NCBI GenBank assembly: GCA_031835245.1
Contig: JAVKOQ010000107.1
Coordinates: 101,001 to 165,000 of the forward strand
Length of the DNA stretch: 64,000 nt
From: Balamuthia mandrillaris
Lineage: Eukaryota > Discosea > Longamoebia > Balamuthiidae
Reading direction: 5' to 3'
The translations under genes and the position numbers were made by a program. Positions 21,623 to 33,178 of this stretch are shown piece by piece. The notes beneath the pieces were generated by a model that saw nothing but the letters and a program-made list of their open reading frames with translations, was not told the origin of the DNA and made no database searches. Positions within the stretch are counted from its first letter, which is position 1; each line of letters starts with the position of its first letter.

Positions 21623-22456
21623 ATGGAGTCCAACCCTCTCATCTTCTACGACATCTCTTCACCCGTAGAACCCCGGTCCTACGCGCCCAATCCTTCCAAG
21701 ACCCGTCTCGCGCTCAGCTTCAAACGTGTGCCCTTCAAGACGACCTGGGTCGACATCCTCGACATCCCTGATGTTCGCAAGGGGCTCGGCTGCCCGGCTG
21801 TCCGCAAGCTCGACGATGGCTCCGACTTCTACACGCTGCCCATGCTGCAGGACCCAGCCTCGGGCAGGGTTGTTGGCGACTCGTTCGAAATCGCCAACTA
21901 TCTCGAGGACATGTTCCCGGACTCAGGTGGCTGCCTTTTCCCTCCGGACTCCACTCGTACCGGACTCGACTACGAGAGCCCAAACAAGGACACGGTATTC
22001 TTCGCGCCCCTGACTACCAACCAGGGGTCCAAAAACGAGGCCTACGCAAGGTTCAATGTGCACGTCGACGCCACCTTCACCGCAAATATGGCGCCCTACG
22101 GCCAGTACCTCCCCTTCAACCCGAAATCAGCCGAGGCCGTAAAGGCCCTCTTTGCAAAGCGTGCACACCTGAGCTCCTGGGATGATATCTGCATTCAGGG
22201 CGAGGCAAGAGAGCCGCTCAAGGCGACGTTCAAGGTGGCGCTTACGTCACTGGCCCAGCTGTATATGGTCCATGAAACCGGACCTTACCTTGAGGGGGAA
22301 AAGGCTAATTATGCCGACTTGATCGTGGGCGGGTGGCTGAACATGCTCTCCATCCTCATGCCTGAGGAGGAGTGGAAGGATTTCAGGACGTGGCATGGTG
22401 GAGTCTTTGCCCAGCTGCATGATGCCTTGCAGGAGAACTATTTCGAGTGCAAGTAG
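21623..22456 (+). CDS. Fungal-type (FuA/Ure2p-like) glutathione S-transferase
   Basis: One intronless frame, 277 residues from ATG at 21623. The thioredoxin-like N-domain begins IFYDISSPVEPRSYAPNPSK and continues TRLALSFKRVPFKTTWVDI, the signature of the fungal GSTFuA and related etherase-type GSTs. The glutathione-binding part is LPMLQDPASGRVVGDSFEIA (cis-Pro in TLPML, then DSFEIANYL). The C-terminal all-helical domain follows (YADLIVGGWLNML). It probably conjugates or deglutathionylates small aromatic or stress-related substrates with glutathione; the substrate is unknown. The coding part is GC-rich with strong C/G third positions, unlike the AT-rich flanks, and it lacks introns in an intron-rich region. 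Both are compatible with lateral transfer from a fungus or bacterium, or with high expression. Confidence 0.85.
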   Translation: MESNPLIFYDISSPVEPRSYAPNPSKTRLALSFKRVPFKTTWVDILDIPDVRKGLGCPAVRKLDDGSDFYTLPMLQDPASGRVVGDSFEIANYLEDMFPDSGGCLFPPDSTRTGLDYESPNKDTVFFAPLTTNQGSKNEAYARFNVHVDATFTANMAPYGQYLPFNPKSAEAVKALFAKRAHLSSWDDICIQGEAREPLKATFKVALTSLAQLYMVHETGPYLEGEKANYADLIVGGWLNMLSILMPEEEWKDFRTWHGGVFAQLHDALQENYFECK

Positions 22457-23026
22457 AGATAGAGGGCACAAACCGTCTCTTTGGCAAAAGAAGCACAACA
22501 GGAAAACTTTATAAGTAATTCTCTTCCATTAACCTGCGCTTTTAAGCTGCGATGCGTGACAGGCCCAACTGCCATCAATGGTCACTTTCGAAGGACGCTA
22601 GAATGAAAATGAAACTCCTCGCTTTTTTTTTTCGTTTCTCCTTATGCTTTTCTTTGTTTGTTGCTCCTTCTGTCATATACTTAAAGCAATTCGAAAAACC
22701 AAAAAAAATAAAATAAAAAAGGAGACCAGTGGCAGAAAACTGGATATCGGGAGGAGAAGTAACGTCTTGGAGAGGTGGAGAAGCAGCGTTTCAGCCATGG
22801 GGAAGTAGTGTATTGGAGAGGGGAATAAGCAGTGTCTTGGCAATGGAGAGCAGTGTTTTGACAAGGAAGAGAGAGTAGAAAAAGCTCAAACATAACACAA
22901 GTGAAAAGGAGCAAAGAAGTAACTCTCATGTAAGTTGAGAACATGCAAAAGTCCATACTCATGCAGTAAAATGTCAGCCAACCAACTGCAACCACTCCCG
23001 AACTAACGATCGATAAGTTTGCCTAA
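22457..23026. other. Intergenic between GST and tRNA-Phe, with a degenerate minisatellite
   Basis: No coding sequence supported. At about 22745-22870 there are five diverged copies of a ~23-bp unit of the form GGAGAAGCAGTGTCTTGGAGAGG. The rest is simple-sequence-rich. Confidence 0.5.
22745..22870. repeat. Degenerate ~23-bp tandem repeat, about five units
   Basis: Successive segments GAGAAGTAACGTCTTGG, GAGAAGCAGCGTTTCAG, GAAGTAGTGTATTGG, ATAAGCAGTGTCTTGG and AGAGCAGTGTTTTGAC line up as diverged copies of one unit. The period varies from 20 to 25 bp. Function unknown. Confidence 0.55.
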
Positions 23027-23099
23027 GCCCCTATAGCTCAGCTGGTAGAGCGTTAGACTGAAGATCTAAAGGTCGCTGGTTCAAACCCGGCTGGGGGCA
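23027..23099 (+). tRNA. trnF-GAA: tRNA-Phe (anticodon GAA)
   Basis: A complete 73-nt cloverleaf with no intron. The acceptor stem GCCCCTA pairs with TGGGGGC (one G-T) and the discriminator base is A. The D arm contains TAGCTCAGCTGGTAGAGC (A box). The anticodon stem TTAGA/TCTAA encloses loop CTGAAGA, so the anticodon is GAA. The T arm is GCTGGTTCAAACCCGGC (B box). A T-run (CTTTTT) about 5 bases downstream would serve as the Pol III terminator. Confidence 0.97.
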
Positions 23100-23211
23100 G
23101 GTTCTCTTTTTGTTCACTTCTACTTTTGCCGCCTTTTTTTTCCCACTTTTTTTTTGCGTCAAAATTTGTTGTTATTTTATGCAAGGTAGCCAGCCGCTGG
23201 AGGCTTGAATA

Positions 23212-24338
23212 ATGAGACGGAGCCACAAGCTCGCTTGCTCCTATGTCATCGTGTCCGAAGGTCGTAACCAGGGCCTGCTCTCGCGGATGAAAGAGGCTGC
23301 CAGTTCCATTCCCGGCGCTGCCCTGCTCTCCTCCTTCTCCGACGAGACCTACCACCGCTCCAGCTTCACTCTGGCCGGCTTTCGTGAGCCCTTGGCCCAG
23401 GCCGCCCTCTCCATCTGTCGCCTGGCCGTGCAGGAGCTGGACTTGACCCAGCACGGCCGGGAGGACGTGCAGGCGGTGCACCCCAGAGTGGGCGTGGTGG
23501 ACCTCCTCCCTTTCTATCCCTTGGGCGAGGCTACCACCTTGCAGGAGTGCGGGCTTCTCGCTGCGACGGTGGGCAAACGTTTGGTGGATGAGTTCCCCGC
23601 AAGAGCCTCTGTCGCGTTCTTCGGGACAGCTCATCCTTTGCAGCGAAGCTTGGTGGAGACCAGACGAGCCACCAATTTTTTCTCCTTGGGTGGTAGTGGT
23701 CAGGCAGGAGGGCAAGGGCTGCCACCAGGTAGGGTGGAGATAAAGGAGTCCTCTGTCATTGATCTGGGAGCAGATCCTGTCGATCAAAGGACTGGGTTGA
23801 CTGTTTGTGGGGCCATGCACTACGCCCTCAATTTTAATATCTTGTTGGACACTTTTGACCTTGCCTATGCTCGTTCCATTGCCTCTCGGTTCGTTTATCA
23901 CCGTCATTTTTTTCAACGGCACCATCTCATTCTCTCTCTTCTCTCTTCTCTCTTCTCTCTTCTCTCTTCTCTCTTCTCTCTCTCTCTCTCTCTCTCTCGG
24001 AAACTGAAAGGGTAAGAAGCAGCGGTGGAGGACCTCTGCCAGGAGTGCAAGCCATGGCCCTGCCCCACAAAGACGGAGTCGAGATCGCCTGCAACCTATT
24101 GCAGCCAGAGGTATCCTCTCCTTCGCAGGTTCTGCAGTTGGTACAACACCTGCTACAAGAAGAAAAAGCAAAAGAAGATGAAGAAGGTCCAACTACAAAC
24201 AACAAAGCGCAAACGAAGGAAGAAGATGAAGAACACAAGACAATAGAGAAGAAGAAAGTAGTGGTGAAGCATTCTTATACGATTGGATTGACGGTGAATG
24301 AGATCTACGACCAAGCCGTCCGGGCTCTTTCCCTTTAG
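23212..24338 (+). CDS. Glutamate formiminotransferase (stand-alone FT domain)
   Basis: Two exons, 23212-23888 and 24011-24338; 334 residues. It starts MRRSHKLACSYVIVSEGRNQ, the usual opening of the formiminotransferase N-subdomain (the ...NvSEGRn motif). Conserved blocks include HPRVGVVDLLPFYPL (the H and D line the folate/formyl site) and RSSGGGPLPGVQAM just after the splice junction. The enzyme moves the formimino group from N-formiminoglutamate to tetrahydrofolate in histidine breakdown. The C-terminus has an unusual charged insert (KAKEDEEGPTTNN... EEDEEHKTIEKKK) before the final helix VNEIYDQAVRAL. No cyclodeaminase domain is attached, unlike animal FTCD. The acceptor at 24011 was chosen because it restores SIASRVRSSGGG; nearby AAG/CAG acceptors would shorten this segment. 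A weaker frame on the minus strand is a shadow. Confidence 0.88.
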
Positions 24339-24458
24339 TAATCCTAGGCGGGTGGTTGGTCCGTTGCTCTCCTTTTCTCCCAATCTGTCTTGCCTGGAAC
24401 TGCAATGCTTTCTTCTACTAACACACCATTCATATTTAAAATATAAAAGTAAATAATA

Positions 24459-25479
24459 TCAAACGGTATCGTAGGATTTGCCTCGCAAGCGATCCACGCC
24501 AGCCTTGCCTTTGTTGAACGAGAAGACGCAGCCATCCTTCACGTAGCCTGGCAGCGCCTTCCAAAACTCAAGATTGGGGATGAGGTTCAGGCCTGACTCC
24601 TCCTTGCGGAACTTTTGATACGCCACTCCTCCCACGAGGTACACCACCACCACGCATGACAAGCTTTGTTGGTCGCATACGGATATGGTGGTTAGAAATA
24701 GAACTGACGGAGAAAGAGAAGGAGGAAGGAGAAAGAACGAAGGAAGAGAACGGAGAAGAAGAAGAAAAGAAAAATGAAAGAAAAAAGCAACATACACAAT
24801 GATGAAAATCCAGCCACCAGCAAGTCCTTTTTTATCGTCACCGCCCCCCGAGGACTCAGGCCAAGAAACGGGACAACCAAAACGGCTGGTGAACCTGAAG
24901 TTATAGGTCAGCGGGGGGTTTTCCACCGGGTTGAGGCACTCGAACAGGGCTTCGCCCTCCTCCATGGCGCTGTCGCAGACGAACTCAATGTTGGAGCGAC
25001 GCCCATCCAAACCGCCCGTAAATTCTATGAAGAAACCGGTTCCTGCCTTTGGGCGTTCGCTGAGAGCATTGCCTTTGTTGAGGTCGCCTGTGCCGTACCC
25101 ATACCCTCCCTCTGTTGTTTCAGTTTATGTTAGAGAAAAGTAACAATAAAAAGATGCAAGTCAGAAGGAAGAGAGAGAGAGAGACGTGGCGTAGCAGTGA
25201 CATACGGAGCTGACAGGCGGTTTGGCCTCCGGGACCCTGGCAGTAGACGCTCTCCACTTCCCCGCAAGGGGCAAAGACGTAGTTCGTCCCATCCGCCGCC
25301 GGACGCTCCATTTCCTGCAGCGTGCTGGCCGCCCTAAAGTCATAGGCGTAGCCGGAGGGGAAGGAGGCCTGGCACCTCCCCGGAGGAATGATTTGGGCGT
25401 ACGCGGTGGTGCTCATGAGCACCAGCAGCAGCGCCGCCGCCATAACGCATAACGGAAAAGCAGAGGTCTCCCTCGTCAT
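24459..25479 (-). CDS. Type I membrane protein with mannose-6-phosphate-receptor/ATG27-like lumenal domain
   Basis: Three exons: 25206-25479, 24796-25111 and 24459-24663; 264 residues. Start chosen at MTRETS because a typical signal peptide follows (LCVMAAALLLVLMSTTAYAQ); the frame is open further upstream but has no family support there. The lumenal part has paired cysteines (GRCQ, FAPCGEVESVYCQ, TACQL, EFVCDS, LFECLN, FGCPVSW) and the SNIEFVCD plus YNFRFTSRFGCP pattern of the MRH/ATG27 fold. One membrane segment spans the second junction (GWIFIIVLSCVVVVYLVGGVAY). It is followed by a ~45-residue cytosolic tail with LIPNLEFWKALPGYVKDGC, which is conserved in the ATG27/M6PR-like family. It probably cycles between Golgi, endosome and autophagic membranes. 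Whether it binds phosphorylated sugar cannot be told. Confidence 0.8.
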
Positions 25480-25781
25480 CTTTGCAAGCGAACAAACTAC
25501 CGGCTTTGCTTGTCTTCCCTCGGCGGGATTGCTTGGTTGTCGGCAAAGGAGAGAAAGGGCCAAAAGCCCCTGATTAATGAATGGGGGATAATTAACAACG
25601 GCCATTAAGGCACGAGGGGAAAGTAGGAGGAAGATTTTATTGGGGATAGCGCGGGTGGGTGGAAGGAAGAAGTAAGGAGAGGATCTCCAGGTCTGCATTC
25701 GCTGCCAAACAAAGCGGGTAAACAGTAGTGCTGGTGACCGTTCAAAAGCTCACCTTTCGGAGCTATTGAACAAACCGTTAG

Positions 25782-25821
<40 letters not shown>

Positions 25822-26398
25822 ATCTCTCTGTCCTGATGGGAAGGTATGGCCCAAGAATTCCCTTTTCCATCCTTTTTCTGCGCACTTTTGCTGCGCAAGA
25901 TGTGCCCATATGTCGACAGATTATCCTCCCACAATGAAAAACCAGCCAATCCGTGGCCCAACTATAAAAGAAATCTTGCTGCGGTTTTTGTCCAACGAAA
26001 AAAATATTGTCGACAGTAGCGGCCTGCCTGAGGAGCCAATTCCAGGATATTTGTGACGACACGAAACAAAAAGAAAGCAAAATAAAAGAGGAGAGAGATT
26101 GATTGATTTGTTTTTTTTTTTTTTTCGAAATCGACTCTCGATTGCCAACGACGACGACATAAAGAAACGGCATAGACTATATTCTTGGTGACCGAGTGGA
26201 TTTTTTTTTTAAAAAAAAGCCTCTCGCTTTTTTTCTCGCTCTCTGAGAGGGGGGAGAAGAAGGAAGAATATTTGTCCGATTGACAACGAGACGTCAGCAA
26301 ATCAATCCGATTGATCGAGTGATTGATTGATTGGAGTTTGCAACTCTTTTACTTTGTTTGCCGCGCAACGCAAAAAGAGTGAGATAAAGCACGGGGCA
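25480..26398. promoter_or_regulatory. Divergent upstream region of the ATG27-like gene and TAF1
   Basis: A 919 bp gap with no convincing coding sequence. It has a (CT)n run at 25783-25815, GTCGAC at about 25912 and 26010, and GACGACACGA at 26055-26064, an exact match to the recurrent motif family. Near 26300-26335 there is a GATTGATC/GATTGATT run. Confidence 0.45.
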
Positions 26399-27153
26399 AT
26401 GCTCAACCCGACCAACTTTCTATTGGGAGAAAGCGAAGATGGCGGCTTTGACAAAGACATACGGGCGCAGCTCTCTGGTGTAGGCAGCTTGTTGGCGAAG
26501 GAAGGCATCTTTGGCTTTACGTCTATCCGTGAGGGAAACGGCAAACATGATGACGACGATGAAGGTATGTTTAACGCGACACGCCGTCTCTGCTTGGTCT
26601 TCTTTCTTCTTCTTCTTCTTCTTCTTCTTCATTCGCCATCTCCTGCTCACTTTTTTGTTTTGATGTACACAGACTATTCCATCAAAGCAGACACTGCTGT
26701 GGACTTTGAGGACATCAACGAGCTTGCAGAGGAGGAAGAAGAAGAAGAAGGGGAGGAGTCCCAAGCAAGTCAGGTGCATGTCGAAGCTCGAGCTCCTGCT
26801 TCTTCTGCCAACGGCAGCACACCAGCTGCTCCTGCTTCTTCCTCTCTCTCCCTCTCCTCGGTTGCAGCTACTGCTCTTCCTTCGACGCCTGCCAAACCTC
26901 CCTTCAGTCAAGCATCGGTACCGCCAGCTGCAAAGGTGGCTGAGCTGTCGCTGCCACCCAGCAGCACGCCTGCAGCGCAGCCAGTCACTGCGGATGAGGT
27001 TCAACAGAGATCACCAAACGAGAGTACTGTGGCTGCCGCACCATCAGTGACTGATGAGAAGCGGGAGGAGGCAAAGAAAGAGAAGGAAGATGCTGATGAC
27101 AAGATGGTGCTGGAGGAAAAAGAAAAGCAAGAAGCTTCCCAGGAGGAGGTATC

Positions 27154-27190
<37 letters not shown>

Positions 27191-30100
27191 GTTCACTCAC
27201 CGCCTTGTTTACTCTGTTACCATTTTACAGACTTCCCTTTTGCCTCTAGTCTCTGCCATATTGTCTGGCTCTGGCCAAGAGCTATCACCTCGCTCTGTAA
27301 GGAAAGTTTGCAGCACGCTAAAAGGCCCGCGCGGTCCCATTCTCAAATTTTCGGAAATCTTTGCACCGCCTGCCAAGACTCCCTACAAGTCTCGCACAAA
27401 AGGCAAGCGACGAGGAGCGGCGGCAACCGCGGTCCCACCAGAGCCAGTAGAAAACATCCAACCAGAGAAGGATGAAGAGGAACTATTTGATCAAACTCGA
27501 TATGTATTATTTATGAGCGAGGAACAGCTGGCCAAAGTTTTGGGATTTGAGGAAACAGATGAGATGGATGAGGAGGAAGAGGAGGAAGGAGAGGAAGGTC
27601 AAGCGAGGAACAAGCATAACGCTATCTTCGGAGAGGACTTTGGCTTTTCGCTCTTCAAGCCCAATGAAAACGAGGCGCAGCAATATCTCGAACAGCACTT
27701 TCCGCTCAAGCAGGCTCCTGCTCCGTTCTTCTTACCGGTGCAGCAAACGGAATGGGAGAAGTCCATCATTTGGGATGACGACGATATCGACAGAGATAAA
27801 CACGCTGCTTTATTGTTGAACTCGCAGAAGGAGATTAAATCCGCTGTAAGCCTGCAACAACATCAGGACCCACAGAAAGACGCGTCAATCAAGTCCACTT
27901 TGTCTTATTCATTGGATGCTGCATCTCGCTTAGCAATAACAAAGAAGCAATGGGGCACAATTTCTGATGAACCAACAACCCAACCTGAACAAAACAACAA
28001 CAGCACACCACCTCTTCACCACCATTACCATACCAACAACAAACAAACTCTTCTTTCTCGCCCCGATGAATTACCTCCACCTTCCCTCGTTTCCATTGCT
28101 GCCGCCAGCCCAACTCCTACAACACCTTCTCATCTTCTCGACGAGCCTTCTAACAACGATCTCTCCCATTCCAATGCCAACGCAAACAACTCTCAGCCCG
28201 ATTCCACCACCAAAGGACAACATGACCTCTTTGCATTACATTTGAACAATGACCTCGAAACAGGGGAATGGCTGGAAGGGGTCATATGGGATGACCGAAG
28301 CGTTCCTCCCAAAGCCTACTCTCAGCCTCTCATCTTGGATCTTAACGACAAGAACATGCTATTTGAGGAAGACACTACATCCACCTCCACTGCTTCTTCT
28401 TCTTCAGAGTCTGGTGCTGTTGATAGCAAACAGCAAGCAGCAGATGACGCGTTGTCCATTCGCCGTCGAAGACCCAAACGTAACATGAGCGAGATTGAGA
28501 GCATCATAGAGCAAGAGATTGAGGAGAACTTGGATCCGTTCAACCTTTCACAAGATAGGATGTATGTGGCCGTTCAACGCAACCAGATACGTTCCAAGAG
28601 CTTACGCAAATCGCTTGTTCAGCATTCTCTTCCAGCTTTGAAACTGCAAACCGTACGTTCTTTATCTTATTTTCTTCAGCATTCCTCCCTCTTTCTTTTT
28701 GCCACATTTGATTTTTAACAACTTCTTTACAGTTCAAGACACACCTAACTCCTGAAGAACTACGAGACTTCCATCGGCCCAAAACCAAGTTTCCTCCCTG
28801 CAAAAAAATCAAGATATCTCCCACCGAAAGTGCCGTCACCGCCACTAACTCAAGTGGCAAACGCTCCAAACGAAGGCAAAGCCACACCACCATCCGTCGA
28901 GTGCGGGATCTCACTGGCAAGGATGGACGCGTTGTGCTGATGGAGTACATGGAAGAGCGTCCGCCTCTCCTGATGAACATCGGCATGGGCACCAAGATAC
29001 GAAATTTCTTTCGCAAACAGTCCTCCACAGACTTGCCTCCTTATACCTGCGAAGACGGAGAGACAGTCATTCTGGAGCCTACCGATGATTCTCCCTTTTT
29101 GGGCGATGTGGGTCCTGGAGAAATCGTTCAGGGTCTGGACAGCAATCTCTTCAAAGCTCCTATAATGCGGCACGACCCCCCTATGACCGATTTTCTGTTG
29201 ATTCGCAGCAAGGACAAGCGCCGAGCTTACATTAGGGAGATACCTGCCGTCTATGCGGTGGGACAGCAGCAACCGTTAGTCAAAGTCCCGGCTCCCAACA
29301 GCCGTTCTGCCAACAACTTTATGAAGAACCGGCTGCAAACGTTCATCTACCGTCTGTTCAAGAAGCGCAGTACTTCTCAGCAGCGTCTTCGTATTTCGGA
29401 TGTCTGCTCCGCCTTTCCCAACCAATCAGAAACGGCCATTCGTAAGCGTTTGAAGGATTGTGCCGACTTTCAGAGAGGAGGAGATGACAGCGGGTGGTGG
29501 ACCGTGAAGGAGGGCTTTGAGCTGCCGTCAGAGGAAGATTTGCGCAAGATGTTGGCTCCGGAGAAGGTCTGTGCCTATGAGAGCATGCAAGCAGGTCAGC
29601 AATACCTTGCCGATATTGGCATTGAAAACATCACGAATACTTCTGGTCTTAGTACTGGTTTGTTACCCTTTTGCTTCTTTCTCTTTTTGTTCTTTCTCGA
29701 ATGGAGGTTTTACTTACCTCACATAAAATATAGTGTGCACAGTACAAAAGAAAGCTGTGCGACAAGTACAGGCAGAGATTCCACGCTTGAAGGAAGCCGC
29801 CAACAAGTTTCAAGAAGAGCTGCTGCTTACGCCCTGGCATCTCACCTCTAACTTTGTTAGCGTCATGCATGGCAAAGGTCAATTGCAGCTGGAGGGCTTT
29901 GGAGACCCAACCGGTCGTGGTGATGGCTTTAGCTACATGAAGGTTCCCATCAAGTCCACGCAAGGCACGAGCACCAGCAAGCAAACCCAATCCAAACTGG
30001 CGGTAACGGGCACTGATGCTGACTTGAGGAAGCTCTCCCTAGAGAATTCTCGCCTAGTGCTGCTCAAGTTTGGGGTGGCGGATGAGGCCATTCAAAAGTT

Positions 30101-32517
30101 GACGCGGTGGGAAAGGATCGACCTGGTGCGAAAGAAGTCCAGCGCAGCAGCTGCCTCTGCATCAGGGGATGACCCGATGCTCACCAAGTTTGCGAGAGGA
30201 GCGCGTCATAACATTCACCAACAGCAACAACAGTACAAGGATGACTGCCAAAGAATCTTTGAGCGACAGCTGCGGTTTTTGTCTCAAAAGAATCCAGAAG
30301 TGTCAGATGATGAAGAGGAAACTTTGGAGGGTGGCAACTTGGAGGAGTTGGAGGACTTTGTTGGTGCGTTGGAAGGAGAGCTCATGTCTGCCATTGATTC
30401 AGATGCGAACACCACCACAACCCCGTCAACGGTAAAGACAGCTGCTGCCTCTCCAAAGAAGGCACCATCAGCTTCGCGATTGCTTGCTAGCAAGAAACGG
30501 AGGAAGAAAACAGTTGAGGTGGATGAAGAGGCCGATAAGAAGGAGTTCGAAAAATTTATGGAGGAGTCACTGGAAGCGGAGAGAAAAGCGGCCGCTGCTG
30601 CAGCTGCCTCTGGCTCTGCGTCTGCCTTGTCCACCACAGTTACCCCTTCTGCCTCCCTTTCCACAATTGCTCCTTCTCCTACAACTCCTGCCGCAACCAC
30701 TTCTGCTCCTTCCCCTGTTTCTGCTGCCTCTCTCGCAATCAAAAAAGAACCAAAACGACAAGTTGGTGCAACTCCAACAGCTGCGCCAAAACAGAAAGTC
30801 AAGAAACGCAAAGTCATCAAACGAACCGTCACCAAGAAGAACGCCGATGGCACCACCACCAAGGTTGTGGAGTACATCAAGGATCCGGAGCTCATCGAAA
30901 AGATCCTGAGCAAGAAGAACAAGAAGCCAGCTACTGGTGGCAGCAGCTACGTACCAAAGAGACCCCGACGACCGAAGCTGACGGCGGAGGAAGAAGAGAA
31001 GAGGAACCTGTTTCGGAAGGAGAAGCGGCGTTTGCAGGAGCAGCTGCGCAGGCTCAAGAAAAACAGAGAGAAGCAAAAGGCTCTCACGAAACGATTGGAA
31101 ACTGGCAACCTCGATGGCACTCTCCCCACTTCTGGAATTACTGTACGCCTTCGTTTATTTCTTCTTCTTATTTTCCGTTTTTATTCAGCAAAAAAACTAA
31201 CACCTCCTTTCTCTTTTATTTGCATATGTTTTCAATAGTTGCAATGCGGTGCATGCGGAATGATAGGCCACATGCGCACCAACAGAAACTGCCCATACTT
31301 CAAAGAGCCTTCTCCCACTTCCGCCACCCCTGCAGAGACTCCTTCTACTGCTGCTTCGACTTCTGCTCAGTCCTCTAAGGCAAAACACGTTTCTACCAGC
31401 GATAACGGGCCCACAGCAACCACAGCTGCATCTGGCGGCGAGTCTGGGCTTGTCAAAGTTGAAGGCACCAAGATCCGATTCTCCAAGATGGTGTTGCCCT
31501 CTCTTACCATTCCTCCTTCTCCGTCGCCAGCAACGACAACTGCACCCACACCCTCTCCCTCATCCCCTTTGACAACAGAAGCTCCCAAGAAATCCTCTTT
31601 GATTTTACGCATCAGCAGAAAGGACTTGGGCAACTCTCTTTCTTCTCTTTCTTCCTCTACTTCTCCTTCTTCTACTGCCTCTACAACGCCAACAACTGAT
31701 TCAACAACCCCTAAAAGCAAAACGAAAACAACAACTCGTTCTTTACCTCAAACCAACGGCCTTCATCCTCCCTCTTCTGTCAACGACAAAACATCAACAA
31801 AAATTGGAAAGAGAAAACGAGAAATCTCTGAACCGAGTTACATGCTGCATCCTCCTAAAGTCTCTCGCCGCCGCCTCAGCAAGAGCGGGCGTGGCGCCGG
31901 CGTGGAGCTATGCAACCTCTTGGAGCGTGCGTGGAACAAAGTGTCAGAGCACAACTTTGCAGCACCCTTTAGAGAGCCGGTGAACGCCAAGTTGGTGCCG
32001 GACTACTACAAGGTCATCAAACGGCCAATGGACTTGAAGACCATCAAGACAAAGCTGCAGAACTTCAAATACCATTCAAGGGGAGAATTCTTGGATGACA
32101 TGAAGCTGATGGTTGCCAATTGCCATCAGTATAATGACGTTCGGAATCCTGGATTACCTCCTTTGGCAGATGTATTGCTTCAAATCTGTGAGGATGCTAT
32201 ACTTGAGGTTAACTATCTTGTCTCTTCTTACTGCTTGTTAGTTTGAGATAATTAACTTTTATTTCTTTTCATAGATGGATGATGAGTTAACCTCATTAGA
32301 GCAGTTGATACACCCCGAAGGCACGTCCTCAACCACAACACCAACCACAACGAAGCCTCGAGGAGGTGCGTCCAAGACGATAAAGAAGGAGGAAGGACCA
32401 ACCCCAACACCGACCACAACGCCGGGAACAACCATTGTCAAAATCAAGAGAGACGTTCTCAAACAAGCTCTTCTCCAGAAGCAAAAGAGCAACTCCCAAC
32501 CTTCTTCTGTGCAGTAA
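26399..32517 (+). CDS. TAF1: Transcription initiation factor TFIID subunit 1 (TAF1)
   Basis: Seven exons: 26399-26564, 26673-27148, 27231-28652, 28733-29657, 29734-31142, 31239-32207 and 32275-32517; phases agree; 1,869 residues. The N-terminus (FLLGESEDGGFDKDI) resembles the TBP-binding TAND region. The DUF3591/HAT core starts in exon 3 and is clear in exon 4 (VRDLTGKDGRVVLMEYMEER, PPLLMNIGMGTKIRNFFRK, FLLIRSKDKRRAYIREIP, then the winged-helix-like LRISDVCSAFPNQSETAIRK). Residues ~1467-1485 form a CCHC zinc knuckle (CGACGMIGHMRTNRNC). One bromodomain follows at about 1691-1789 (LVPDYYKVIKRPMDLKTIK, then CHQYND). TAF1 is the TFIID scaffold that contacts promoters and acetylated histones. There is a single bromodomain, as in most non-metazoan TAF1. 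Long Ser/Thr/Pro spacers separate the domains. It converges on the NOM1 gene with 34 bp between stop codons. Confidence 0.96.
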
Positions 32518-32551
32518 CATTTAAAATTAAACGTTATTTATTTATGTTTCG

Positions 32552-33142
32552 TTACTCAAACGCAAAGTCGTTGCCACTGCGCAAGATCCTTCGCGCCATC
32601 TTGATTCTTGTCAATAATAACAAATCTGTATCTTCTGCTCCTTCTGTCTCTGCTTCTTCTTTCTGTTCTTTCGCTTTCTTCTTGATTTTCTCTCTCGTCT
32701 TTGCTTTCATCACATCCAAAAACACGACCAATTGATCCCTCAACAACGACAATTCAAACGAACCGGTGATTCGCTTCATCACCATGGTCACTTTGCTCTC
32801 CGAAAACTCGGTCAAGAGAGTGGTGAAGAAGATGTGGAAGAAGAGGACGGCCTTCTTGGTGATCAGCTTGTCCAGCTCTAGTACCTTCAACATGGAGAGA
32901 GAAAGGGAGAAGCTGGCCATCAGATGAGCCAAGAGATGAGCCAAGTTGGAGATGACGCGAGTGTTGAGTTGTTGTTCTTTGGTGTTGCTGTCGTCGTTGG
33001 AAAGTAACTTGAACTTGTCCCAAAAGCTATATTGGAAGGTGAACTTGTAGTTGTAGTTGAAAGAGCATAACTTGGAGGCAAGGTGTGCATAATACTCATT
33101 CCACAATCTCTCCTGTTGCATTTTGTACTTTAGTTTTTTAAC

Positions 33143-33178
<36 letters not shown>

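Noticed and set aside
23053-24192. 379-codon minus-strand frame over the tRNA and formiminotransferase
   Set aside because: It overlaps a tRNA and a well-conserved enzyme on the other strand and has no recognisable domain.
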